Source of the DNA: Thiothrix subterranea
GTDB lineage: Bacteria > Pseudomonadota > Gammaproteobacteria > Thiotrichales > Thiotrichaceae
Reading direction: 5' to 3'
Assembly: GCF_016772315.1 (NCBI RefSeq)
Contig: NZ_CP053482.1
Span: forward strand, 3,343,501 to 3,407,500
DNA length: 64,000 nucleotides
This document shows positions 26,237 to 37,574 of this stretch, one piece after another (the stretch's first letter is position 1; each line of letters starts with the position of its first letter). A program made the position numbers and the translations under genes. The notes beneath the pieces are model-generated. The model worked only from the letters and a program-made list of their open reading frames with translations, was not told the DNA's origin and made no database searches.

Positions 26237-27730
26237 ATGCATGACCTCATTGCTATTAGTGTCTTTCTCGCTATGTCGTCAAATTTTATTGCGGTTATGT
26301 GTGTAGTGTTATTATTGGCAGCTTGTCAGGATGAAACAGTGACGCACACCATTTATCAGCCCGACAACAGCAGCGCTAACGTATTGCGCTCTGAACATGA
26401 TGCTACTTTGAATACGCTCATTCGGCAGCATGGCTTAACGGGGGATGCGCAGCAAGGTCGAATTTTGCCCGCGATCGAATCACCCTTAGCCCAATTGGGG
26501 ATGCAATTATTTTTCAGTAAAGCCCTGTCTGGCAATCGCGATGTGGCGTGTGCCAGTTGTCATCATCCTTTACTGGGTGGTGGTGATAATTTGTCATTGT
26601 CGATTGGAGTAGATGCTGCCGAGCCGAATGTGTTGGGTCACAAGCGTTTGTTACAAGGCAAACTTAGCCCCAGTGTGCCACGCAATGCACCGACGACGTT
26701 TAATAGCGGTTTGTGGCAGCAGTTTATGTTTCATGATGGGCGTGTTGCGCAGCTTGAAACAGGCATTACTACCCCCGATGTGGCTTATTTGCAGCCCGAC
26801 CCATTGGCTGGGGATAATTTGGTTCATGCGCAAGCCCGTTTTCCGGTGACGTCCAATCATGAAATGCGGGGGGAAATCTTTGATGCTGGTGGAACTACGC
26901 AATCGTGTCGCGAACGTTTAGCCGAGCGTTTGGGTGGGCATGGCGCAAGCACTGAATCACGCTTGCCTATTGCGGAAACGGCTTATTGGTTGGAGGCGTT
27001 TCGCCATGTTTACCAACAACCGCAAGCTGACGCCAGCGCGTTGATTACCGAGCAAACGATTGCGGCAGCGTTAGCGGAATACCAACGTTCCCAAGTGTTC
27101 GTGAATACCCCTTGGAAACAATATGTGCAAGGTGAGCTGGCAGCTATCAGCGCCTCGGCAAAACGCGGTGCTTTACTATTTTTTCGGGAACGTGACGCCG
27201 GTGGGTATGCTTGTGCAAGCTGTCATCGCGGCGATTTTTTTACGGATGAGCAATTTCGCCATGTCTTAATGCCTCCCATCGGGCCGGGCAAGGGCAATAA
27301 AGATGCAGCCCTGCAACAAGATTATGGGCGTTGGTTAGTCACGCAACACCCCGATGATAAGTTCCGGTTTCGTACACCGAGTTTGTTGAATGTGGCAGTG
27401 ACCGGGCCGTGGGGACATAACGGCGCGTATACCAGCCTTGAAGCGGTTGTGCGACACATGCTGAATCCGTTTCAGGCGGCGCTGAATTATGACCGTGGGC
27501 AATTAACCCAGCCCAACATTCCCACCGCGCAATTGGCGGTGAATTTACGGGAAATGTTGGGTGGCAATACCGACCTAGCAGGGCAGGCGTATCAGGAAGA
27601 GGATGTGCAACACTTGCTTGCTTTTCTGCACACGCTGACTGACCCGTGTGTGACACGCCCGGATTGTTTACAGCGTTGGATACCGTCCGGCGCAAACTTA
27701 CCAGAATCGGTATTGCAGGCGCGGTTTTAG
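26237..27730 (+). CDS. Diheme cytochrome c peroxidase/MauG-like lipoprotein
   Basis: Two c-type heme sites are present, CASCHHP near residue 100 and CASCHRGD near 330. The family segments AVTGPWGHNGAYTSLEAVVRHML and the FRTPSLLNV strand also occur. The N-terminus is hydrophobic and ends in LLLAAC, a plausible lipobox, so the protein is probably periplasmic and lipid-anchored. The start is uncertain: ATG 26237 and ATG 26273 both lack clear ribosome-binding sites, and a TTG at 26192 is less likely. Family members reduce hydrogen peroxide or oxidise protein side chains. It converges on pyrE with an 8-base gap. The reductant and true substrate are unknown. Confidence 0.88.
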   Translation: MHDLIAISVFLAMSSNFIAVMCVVLLLAACQDETVTHTIYQPDNSSANVLRSEHDATLNTLIRQHGLTGDAQQGRILPAIESPLAQLGMQLFFSKALSGNRDVACASCHHPLLGGGDNLSLSIGVDAAEPNVLGHKRLLQGKLSPSVPRNAPTTFNSGLWQQFMFHDGRVAQLETGITTPDVAYLQPDPLAGDNLVHAQARFPVTSNHEMRGEIFDAGGTTQSCRERLAERLGGHGASTESRLPIAETAYWLEAFRHVYQQPQADASALITEQTIAAALAEYQRSQVFVNTPWKQYVQGELAAISASAKRGALLFFRERDAGGYACASCHRGDFFTDEQFRHVLMPPIGPGKGNKDAALQQDYGRWLVTQHPDDKFRFRTPSLLNVAVTGPWGHNGAYTSLEAVVRHMLNPFQAALNYDRGQLTQPNIPTAQLAVNLREMLGGNTDLAGQAYQEEDVQHLLAFLHTLTDPCVTRPDCLQRWIPSGANLPESVLQARF

Positions 27731-27738
27731 GCGCGGTT

Positions 27739-28380
27739 TTAAATTCCGAATTCGCGGCGGTAAGCCTGTACTTTTTCCAGCAAAGCGGCATCGTGCAAAC
27801 TGCTATCGACGTGATTAATGACTTCGCGCAAACCCACGATGCTAATCACCTTAATAGCGTACAGGGCTTCCACTTCTTGCACGGCGGATTGCGCCCCTTT
27901 GCCACGTTCCTGACGGTCGAGTGAAATAGCCACACCCGCCAAGGTTGCGCCTTGAGCCGCGACAATATCCGCTGCTTCACGAATGGCAGTGCCTGCGGTC
28001 ATGACATCATCAATGACCAAAACTCGGCCTTGCAAGGGAGCGCCCACAATTGTGCCGCCTTCGCCATGATCTTTGGCTTCTTTGCGATTAAAAGCGTAGG
28101 GGTAATCTTTGCCCTGGTGTTCATATAACGCAATCGCCGTTGCCGCTGCTAACGGAATGCCTTTGTAAGCCGGGCCAAACAGCATGTCGAACGCTACGCC
28201 AGAGTCGACGATGGCTTGCGCATAAAATTTACCAAGACGTGAAAGTGCCGAGCCGGTTTGGAATAAGCCAGCATTGAAAAAATACGGGCTAATCCGACCT
28301 GATTTGAGGGTGAATTCGCCGAAACGCAAGACGCCTTGCCCGATGGCAAAATCCAGAAAATCTTGTTGATAGCTTTTCAT
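27739..28380 (-). CDS. pyrE: Orotate phosphoribosyltransferase
   Basis: PyrE joins orotate and PRPP to give orotidine monophosphate in pyrimidine synthesis. The 213-residue length equals the E. coli enzyme. The N-terminus has [19 protein letters not shown], the flexible loop has [11 protein letters not shown], and the PRPP motif is [17 protein letters not shown]. It lies three bases after psd on the same strand, so the two are probably an operon, although their pathways are unrelated. Confidence 0.97.
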   Translation of the reverse strand: MKSYQQDFLDFAIGQGVLRFGEFTLKSGRISPYFFNAGLFQTGSALSRLGKFYAQAIVDSGVAFDMLFGPAYKGIPLAAATAIALYEHQGKDYPYAFNRKEAKDHGEGGTIVGAPLQGRVLVIDDVMTAGTAIREAADIVAAQGATLAGVAISLDRQERGKGAQSAVQEVEALYAIKVISIVGLREVINHVDSSLHDAALLEKVQAYRREFGI

Positions 28381-28383
28381 TGC

Positions 28384-29244
28384 TTAATCCTTTGCGGGTA
28401 AATTCGCTAATGCTTGTCCTAACTGAAGCGCTACGTCAGCCCCTAGTGCTTGATTCCATGCCAGACTGGGGTTTTCCAATAATAAGATCACGGTAGAACC
28501 CATATTGAAACGCCCCATTTCCGCACCTTTTGCCAAATTAACATCTGGGAATGTTTGACGCTTGACGCCCCAACCTTGTGGAGGCGTGACCAGCCCATCC
28601 CACACGGTTTCAATGGCGGCAACATTGATTGCGCCCACTAAAACCATTGCCAGCTTGCCGAATTCGGTATCAAACAGCGTCACGACTCGTTCATTGCGGG
28701 CAAATAAGCGCGGAATGGTGCGCACGGTATGCCCCGCCACGCTGAAAAGTCGCCCCGGTACGTAAACTTGTTCAGTCAATGTGCCGGTGAGTGGCATGTG
28801 GATGCGGTGATAATCACGCGGGGACAGGTAAATTGTCATGAACTGACCCTGCATAAACGGGGCAGCCCGCACCTCATCCCCACCGAGCAATTCCACCGCA
28901 GAATATTCATGGCCTTTGGCTTGGAAAATACGCCCCGTTTCAATTTTACCCATTTGACTAATGCGCCCATCCACCGGGCTAACCATTACCTGATCACCTG
29001 CTGCCATTGGGCGCAGGGCAGGTTGCAATGGGCGGGTGAAAAACGCATTAAATGTCGGATAACTCGCGGGATCAGGGTTGAGCGCTTCCGCTAAATTGAC
29101 CTTGAACACCTTGCTGAATAAACGGATAGCAGGTGGTACAAGGGTTGGGCATTGGATGCGAGTCAGGCGGAATACCAATCGAGAGATGAAGTGATGCGGC
29201 AAAATGTACAGAGGCCAAGCTTTTAGAATATCGAGTAGATTCAT
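28384..29244 (-). CDS. psd: Phosphatidylserine decarboxylase proenzyme
   Basis: Psd makes phosphatidylethanolamine at the inner membrane. The proenzyme cuts itself between Gly and Ser of a (L/M)GST motif to form the pyruvoyl group; here the motif is NMGSTVILLLENP near residue 253. Other signatures are SPVDGRISQMGKI and the HRIHMPLTGTL strand with the catalytic histidine. The 286-residue length fits the bacterial type I form. It is upstream of pyrE and downstream of the sulfur-globule gene, from which a terminator separates it. Confidence 0.96.
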   Translation of the reverse strand: MNLLDILKAWPLYILPHHFISRLVFRLTRIQCPTLVPPAIRLFSKVFKVNLAEALNPDPASYPTFNAFFTRPLQPALRPMAAGDQVMVSPVDGRISQMGKIETGRIFQAKGHEYSAVELLGGDEVRAAPFMQGQFMTIYLSPRDYHRIHMPLTGTLTEQVYVPGRLFSVAGHTVRTIPRLFARNERVVTLFDTEFGKLAMVLVGAINVAAIETVWDGLVTPPQGWGVKRQTFPDVNLAKGAEMGRFNMGSTVILLLENPSLAWNQALGADVALQLGQALANLPAKD

Positions 29245-29306
29245 GCAGAATTCGTGTGTTAGCGGCTAAAGGCAGGATAATACGGTAAAAGCGGGGAGAA
29301 TAAACC

Positions 29307-29334
29307 AAAAAAGGCATCCCGAAGGATGCCTTTT
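29307..29334 (-). terminator. Terminator of the sulfur-globule gene
   Basis: On the minus strand AAAAGGCATCC and GGATGCCTTTT form an 11-bp stem with a four-base loop followed by six T. It sits 26 bases after the stop of the globule-protein gene and before psd, so the abundant globule transcript is kept separate. Confidence 0.88.
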
Positions 29335-29360
29335 AGCAAACTGTGATGCTTGCGTCAGTC

Positions 29361-29855
29361 TTATTTCGCAGCAGCAGGAGCGGCTGGAGCAACAGGAGCC
29401 GCAGCAACCGGTGCTTGTGCAGTAGGCATTGCCATTGGCATTTGTGGCGCCATCATTGCTGGAGCAAAGCCGTTGTTAGCGCCGTTAGCAGCAAAGTTGT
29501 TGTAGCCGTAAGCATTGCTATTGCCGTTACCGTAGCCATAACCGTTACCAGTACCGTACCAGTCGCCATTGCCTTTGCCGTTAGCAGCCATGTCGGTATC
29601 TAAGTTGGTTTTGCCTTTGCCTTTGAACGTGATAGCGAAATCAACTTCACCATCAGCGTCGCCTTTACCACGACCCCAGCCGTTTACGTCGCTCTTACCA
29701 GTGCCGTAACCAGTGCCTTGACCGCTAGTAGAAGCAGTGCCTTGACCTGCGCCTTGACCAGTGGCAGAGCCATTGTCAAAACCGTCTGTGAATTCAGCAG
29801 AAGCAGTGCCAGCAAAAGCGACCAGTGCAGCGAAAGCGATAGTTTGCAGTTTCAT
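29361..29855 (-). CDS. Sulfur globule family protein (exported, Gly/Asn-rich)
   Basis: The 164-residue protein has a signal peptide cut after TASA (about residue 20). The mature part is low in complexity: Gly-Gln-Thr runs (GQGAGQGTASTSGQGTGYGT), a short ordered strand segment (DADGEVDFAITFKGKGKTN), many GNGYGYGNG units and a Pro/Ala/Met tail. This matches the sulfur globule family of sulfur oxidisers, whose members coat periplasmic sulfur deposits. AGGAG precedes the ATG and a good promoter lies upstream, consistent with high expression. A general Gly-rich cell-surface protein is the alternative. Confidence 0.82.
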   Translation of the reverse strand: MKLQTIAFAALVAFAGTASAEFTDGFDNGSATGQGAGQGTASTSGQGTGYGTGKSDVNGWGRGKGDADGEVDFAITFKGKGKTNLDTDMAANGKGNGDWYGTGNGYGYGNGNSNAYGYNNFAANGANNGFAPAMMAPQMPMAMPTAQAPVAAAPVAPAAPAAAK

Positions 29856-29904
29856 AATTTTATCTCCTAGCAGGTTGTATTTTGGAAAACTTCAGTATGG
29901 GATA

Positions 29905-29933
29905 ATAATAATATTAGCATTTACTAATGTAAA
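29905..29933 (-). promoter_or_regulatory. Sigma-70 promoter of the sulfur-globule gene
   Basis: On the minus strand TTTACA (29933-29928) and TATTAT (29910-29905) are 17 bases apart, about 50 bases upstream of the ATG at 29855. Both boxes are close to consensus. Confidence 0.65.
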
Positions 29934-29992
29934 GAGGTTTTGCACGTTTTCTGCAAATTTTTTGCAATAACAGTGAACTTTTTACAGAGAAC

Positions 29993-30019
29993 AAAAAAGC
30001 CCCGCTGAAGGGGGCTTTT
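29993..30019 (-). terminator. Terminator of the murA-hisG-aroG-hisD cluster
   Basis: On the minus strand AAAAGCCCC and GGGGCTTTTTT form a stem with a seven-base loop and end in T-rich sequence. It lies about 27 bases after hisD. Confidence 0.85.
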
Positions 30020-30045
30020 GAAGGCTAAACCGCGAACACAAGCGC

Positions 30046-31347
30046 TTAATCTTTGATGCGATATTCGGCTGAGCGAGCGTGTGCCACTAAGCCTTCACCG
30101 CGTGCCAATACTGACGCAATCTTGCCCAACGCCGACGCACCTTCTGCCGAACAATCAATCAGCGACGAACGTTTCTGGAAGTCATACACCCCCAGCGGGC
30201 TGGAAAAACGCGCGGTACGTGAAGTCGGCAATACGTGGTTCGGCCCTGCACAATAATCGCCCACTGCTTCCGCCGTATAACGTCCCATGAAAATCGCGCC
30301 TGCATGACGAATTTGCGTCGCCATGTCACGCGGATTTTCCACGGAAAGCTCCAAGTGTTCTGGCGCGATGTAGTTGGCGACTTTCACTGCTTCTGCCATA
30401 TCTTGCACATGGATCAGCACGCCACGGTTTTGCAGTGAGGTGGAAATGATCGCCTTGCGCGGCATTTCTTCCACCAGCCGGTTGATGCTGGCTTTCACTT
30501 GTTCGATAAAAGCCGCATCGGGGCAGACCAGAATGGATTGTGCGTCTTCGTCGTGTTCCGCTTGGGAGAACAGATCCATCGCAATCCAATCTGGGTTGGT
30601 CTTGCCGTCGCAGATGACGAGAATTTCAGATGGGCCTGCAATCATGTCGATACCGACAGTGCCGTATACCATACGTTTAGCCGTGGCAACGTAGATATTG
30701 CCGGGGCCGACGACCTTATCCACTTGCGGGACGGTGGCTGTACCGTAAGCGAGTGCCGCGACTGCTTGTGCGCCACCGATGGCAAACACGCGGTCAACGT
30801 TAGAAATCGCTGCCGCTGCCAGCACCAATTCATTCACCTCACCATCCGGCGTGGGCACAACCATGATCAATTCCGGCACGCCCGCGACTTTGGCAGGTAC
30901 GGCATTCATCAGCACGGAAGAGGGGTAAGCTGCTTTGCCACCGGGGACGTATAAACCGACCCGATCCAGCGCCGTGACTTGTTGCCCCAGCAATGTGCCG
31001 TCGGCTTCGGTGTAGCTCCACGATTCCAGCAATTGGTGTTGCGCGTAGGACTTGAGGCGAGCTGCTGCTGCTTCCAAGGCAACACGTTGTTCTGGCGTGA
31101 TTTTAGTCAGTGCTTCCTGCAAGCGAGCGGCGGGGATTTCGAGTTCCGCCATGCTGCCGACGCTCATGCGGTCGAAGCGGTTGGTGTATTCGACCACTGC
31201 CGCATCGCCACGTTTGCGCACATCTTTGAGGATGCCGTTGACAGTATTGAATACCGCGTCATCAGAGACGCTTTCCCACGCCAGCAAGTCTTGCAGCTTT
31301 GCCCAGAAATCGCTGGCGGTGGTGTTTAATTCGGTAATGTTGAGCAT
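30046..31347 (-). CDS. hisD: Histidinol dehydrogenase
   Basis: HisD oxidises histidinol to histidine in two NAD-dependent steps. The 433-residue length is normal. The family signature is visible as the [14 protein letters not shown] strand, followed by [17 protein letters not shown] with zinc and catalytic histidines, and later [10 protein letters not shown] and a GPNHVLPTS motif. It follows hisG in the leftward cluster but is separated from it by an aroG-type gene and a large palindrome. A strong terminator follows. Confidence 0.97.
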   Translation of the reverse strand: MLNITELNTTASDFWAKLQDLLAWESVSDDAVFNTVNGILKDVRKRGDAAVVEYTNRFDRMSVGSMAELEIPAARLQEALTKITPEQRVALEAAAARLKSYAQHQLLESWSYTEADGTLLGQQVTALDRVGLYVPGGKAAYPSSVLMNAVPAKVAGVPELIMVVPTPDGEVNELVLAAAAISNVDRVFAIGGAQAVAALAYGTATVPQVDKVVGPGNIYVATAKRMVYGTVGIDMIAGPSEILVICDGKTNPDWIAMDLFSQAEHDEDAQSILVCPDAAFIEQVKASINRLVEEMPRKAIISTSLQNRGVLIHVQDMAEAVKVANYIAPEHLELSVENPRDMATQIRHAGAIFMGRYTAEAVGDYCAGPNHVLPTSRTARFSSPLGVYDFQKRSSLIDCSAEGASALGKIASVLARGEGLVAHARSAEYRIKD

Positions 31348-31369
31348 GTGTTAACTCCTAAGAATATAA

Positions 31370-31428
31370 GAGGGCGACCGCCGGTCGCCCCTACGGAGGA
31401 CATGTAGGGGCAACCGGCGGTCGCCCTC
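31370..31428. repeat. Perfect-arm palindromic element between aroG and hisD
   Basis: GAGGGCGACCGCCGGT plus GCCCCTAC on the left are mirrored by GTAGGGGC and ACCGGCGGTCGCCCTC on the right, with one unpaired base in each arm and a nine-base loop. The arms are about 25 bases each. It resembles dispersed GC-rich palindromes and could attenuate or stabilise the cluster mRNA between aroG and hisD. Confidence 0.8.
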
Positions 31429-31444
31429 TTCACTCCCTCTGTGG

Positions 31445-34438
<2,994 letters not shown>

Positions 34439-34559
34439 TCAGCAAAAGGATGGAATAATAACGAAAAGGGAACTTAAAGAACATATTGGTTTTCCAAGCA
34501 TAACGAATTGGGGAATAAGGCGGCGTTAGCGCGAGGTTAGGGCTGCTGCTTACGATAAC

Positions 34560-37034
34560 ATGGGGTTAATGGATCATGATAAATGCTTACCGTTGGGGGG
34601 GAGCCGCTGGGCTATGGCTGCTTTGCTGCTGCTATTGGGTTTAAGTGCGGTTAAACCTGCCGCCGCGTTTTACAACAGCCATTCGGCACTGGGAACGAAT
34701 ACCAATGAAATCATGGATGACGATTCCAGTGCGCCGTTCATTGATTTAATGAAAATGGCGTTGCCATTTCGCGAAGCACGGCAGTTAAACAAGGGCAATA
34801 TCGAATACGATCGCAACGGTTGGCCGAAAACCATTTCGCAAGGCGGGCAGGCAGGCACGCGCTTTGTGAGCAAATTACCGGTGGGCACAATTCCCAGCGG
34901 ACAGTACATTGTGTTGTATGAAGGCGAGGGCAAGCTGGATTATCGCAACGATGCGAGTTTGGTAGCGGGTGCGTTGGGGCGCGACATCATTAATCTCGAT
35001 CCGGGCAAGGACAATGAGCTGAACGCGACCTTGTTTATTCTGGCGACGAATCCGGCGAATCCCATCCGCAATATTCGCATTCTGCCGCCGGGTGGCATTT
35101 GTGCGAATAACCCGTTTCAGCGCGTGGCGGGAGCGGGGCAATGCAAAGGGAATTATTTGTCATTCGAGCAGCATTCCAGCAAGATTATTTTTAACCCCGA
35201 TTATTTGACATACATGCGCGATTTTCGGGTGATCCGTTTCATGAACATGAGCGGGATTACCCGTAACCCGGTGTATGCGTGGGAAGACCGCGCCAGCATC
35301 GACCAGCAAACCTGGGGTGGGGCAGAGGGCATTCGCGGCGCACCGATGGAAGTGATGGTGGAACTCGCGAACCGTTTGCACGCCGATCCGTGGTTTTCGA
35401 TGCCTCATGCGGCGAGTAACGATTTTATCCGCCGCTTTGCCGAATACGTGCAAGCCAATCTTGAGCCGAGCTTGAAAGTGTACGTGGAATATTCCAACGA
35501 AGTGTGGAACGGCGTGTTTACCCAACACGCTTTTGCCAAGCAACAAGGCGTGCAAATGGGCTTAGACCCCGCCCCGAATCAAGCGGCGTATAAATTTTAT
35601 TCCAAACGTTCGGTGGATGTGTTTGGGATTTGGGAGCAAGTGTTTCGCGGCAATAAGCGCGTGGTGCGGGTGATGTCCGGTTTGGTCGGCAGCACCGCGA
35701 TGAGCAAAACGATTTTGTCTTATAACGGTGCTTACCGCTTTACCGACGCTTACGCGGTCGCACCGTATGTGTATGGCGATGCCAATGCCTTGCGCAAAGC
35801 GCGTAGCGTCAGTGATATTTTCCAAGTGATGACTGACCCGAAATACCCGCATTCCTTGCCGAATGAAATCAAGTTAATTGCGAAACAGGCAGAGGTGGCC
35901 AAAAGCTTCGGGGTGGATTTGATCGCGTATGAAGGCGGGCAACATTTGGTGGATATGACCACGAAATCTGACACTCAGCACCCCAACAACCTGTTTTACG
36001 CTGCTAACCGTCACCCGCAAATGGCTGCTATTTATCAGCAACTTCTGACGGGCTGGAAGCAAGCGGGGGGTAAATTATTCGTGCATTTCAGTTCACCGCG
36101 CATTTACCGCAAATACGGCAGTTTTGGCACTAAGGAATACATTACCCAGCCGGATGCGCAAGCACCCAAACACCGTGCTTTGCTGGAATTTACCCGTGTG
36201 AATCGTTGTTGGTGGAACGGTTGCTCTGGGGATACCTTGGTACGTCAGGCGAAACCGGCGGTGACATTGGAGGCGATGAAAACCCAATCCGAACCCTTGG
36301 ATGCGACTGCGCCACAATACGAACCGATTCACGGCGAACCGCCGCCATTCCCCATGGGAAATATTCCGCCAGAAGATGCCGCGCCGCCGTCAGTGGAAAC
36401 CACCTTAGTGACGATGCGCACCATGCCTAATGAACAATACGTAGCGGGTGGCAGTGCCTTGATTCGGCAAGCGCGTAATCCGGCGGATGTTTGGGCGGGA
36501 GCTTCGGCTTATCAATTGCGCAATGTGTTGAATGGCAAGATCGACGGCACGGCAGATTTGGCCGCCATGTGGCAAGCCAGTTGGGATCAGCAAAATCTGT
36601 ACTTACGTATTGGGGTAGAAGATGATCGCCCCGGCGTGAGCGATTCCACTGTGCCTTGGGAAGATGACGCGGTTGAATTGTACTTGGATGCGGACGGTTC
36701 GATGAGCCAGCAATACGACCAACGCAACGATTTCCACTTTATTGTTAATTTAAAAGCGGGCAATATCGTTTTGGGTAAAAATTCACCGAAAATTGACCGC
36801 GTACCGTTGCGGCATACAGTGACTCGTTCCGGCAATGGCTACGTGCTGGATGTCACCTTACCTTGGGCAGGTCTGGGAATTAGCCCGCGTGCAGGGCAAC
36901 GCATGGGCTTGGATATTCATGTGGACGACGACGACGACGGCGGCGACCGCGACGGCAAATTGGCATGGAAAGCCAAACAAGACGACGCTTGGCAAAATCC
37001 GGCGCTGTTCGGTGGCGTGATTTTGGGCGAATAA
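34560..37034 (+). CDS. Secreted glycosidase-like protein with C-terminal CBM9 domain
   Basis: The 824-residue protein has a signal peptide (WAMAALLLLLGLSAVKPAAA, cut near residue 37). A large domain of about 45-560 follows. It contains VYVEYSNEVWNGVF near residue 300, an NE-type acid/base motif of clan GH-A barrels, and later a plausible nucleophile in LIAYEGGQHLVD. A Pro-rich linker (about 575-610) leads to a CBM9-like sugar-binding domain (about 650-824; WDQQNLYLRIGVED, then VPWEDDAVELYLD). An Asp-rich DDDDDGG loop could bind calcium. A glycan-acting or surface-glycan role is inferred. The enzymatic family is not certain. Confidence 0.72.
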   Translation: MGLMDHDKCLPLGGSRWAMAALLLLLGLSAVKPAAAFYNSHSALGTNTNEIMDDDSSAPFIDLMKMALPFREARQLNKGNIEYDRNGWPKTISQGGQAGTRFVSKLPVGTIPSGQYIVLYEGEGKLDYRNDASLVAGALGRDIINLDPGKDNELNATLFILATNPANPIRNIRILPPGGICANNPFQRVAGAGQCKGNYLSFEQHSSKIIFNPDYLTYMRDFRVIRFMNMSGITRNPVYAWEDRASIDQQTWGGAEGIRGAPMEVMVELANRLHADPWFSMPHAASNDFIRRFAEYVQANLEPSLKVYVEYSNEVWNGVFTQHAFAKQQGVQMGLDPAPNQAAYKFYSKRSVDVFGIWEQVFRGNKRVVRVMSGLVGSTAMSKTILSYNGAYRFTDAYAVAPYVYGDANALRKARSVSDIFQVMTDPKYPHSLPNEIKLIAKQAEVAKSFGVDLIAYEGGQHLVDMTTKSDTQHPNNLFYAANRHPQMAAIYQQLLTGWKQAGGKLFVHFSSPRIYRKYGSFGTKEYITQPDAQAPKHRALLEFTRVNRCWWNGCSGDTLVRQAKPAVTLEAMKTQSEPLDATAPQYEPIHGEPPPFPMGNIPPEDAAPPSVETTLVTMRTMPNEQYVAGGSALIRQARNPADVWAGASAYQLRNVLNGKIDGTADLAAMWQASWDQQNLYLRIGVEDDRPGVSDSTVPWEDDAVELYLDADGSMSQQYDQRNDFHFIVNLKAGNIVLGKNSPKIDRVPLRHTVTRSGNGYVLDVTLPWAGLGISPRAGQRMGLDIHVDDDDDGGDRDGKLAWKAKQDDAWQNPALFGGVILGE

Positions 37035-37059
37035 CAGAATTAATCAATGGGGATTTCCG

Positions 37060-37482
37060 ATGATGACAACAGAATTGCTGGCGGCGTATCACGCTGCCCA
37101 TTACCAAGTGCAATACCCACAGGGCGCATTTACGCTGCGCACCGACAGCCCCTCCGACGAATTAGCGCAGTTATTGCGGGAAACCGGGCATACGTGTGCG
37201 GCGTTTATTACGGCTTGCAATCCGCATAGCTGGCCGTTGAGTGAGGCTGAAAATGCCCTTGCGCAACAGCAATTGGCGGCAGAGTTAGCAGAGCACGGTT
37301 ATATGACCATTCCTGCGATTGGCTTAGACCCGGCGGGCGAGTGGCAAGGCGAAGCGAGTTTTCTGGTGCCGGGTTTGGACTTGGAAAATGCCAAATCACT
37401 GGGTGAACAGTACGCGCAGAACGCGATTTTGTGGGCAGATTCAGCCACCGCCGTGCCGCAATTGGTGCTGTTAGCCGCCTAG
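37060..37482 (+). CDS. DUF3293 family protein
   Basis: The 140-residue protein has the DUF3293 signature: CAAFITACNPHSWPLSEAENALAQQQL near residues 46-72, then GEASFLVPGLDLENAKSLGEQYAQNAILW. Function is unknown in the family. The start is the ATG at 37060 or the next one at 37063. It follows the CBM9 gene by 25 bases on the same strand and may share its transcript. Confidence 0.85.
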   Translation: MMTTELLAAYHAAHYQVQYPQGAFTLRTDSPSDELAQLLRETGHTCAAFITACNPHSWPLSEAENALAQQQLAAELAEHGYMTIPAIGLDPAGEWQGEASFLVPGLDLENAKSLGEQYAQNAILWADSATAVPQLVLLAA

Positions 37483-37574
37483 CGTTGGAAGTTTGCACAA
37501 AATCAGTGCCACAAGCGGCGCTGTTTGGGTTATCGTTTGCCAATTCTACGTTTAAGCGGCACAGGTAGCCTTTC

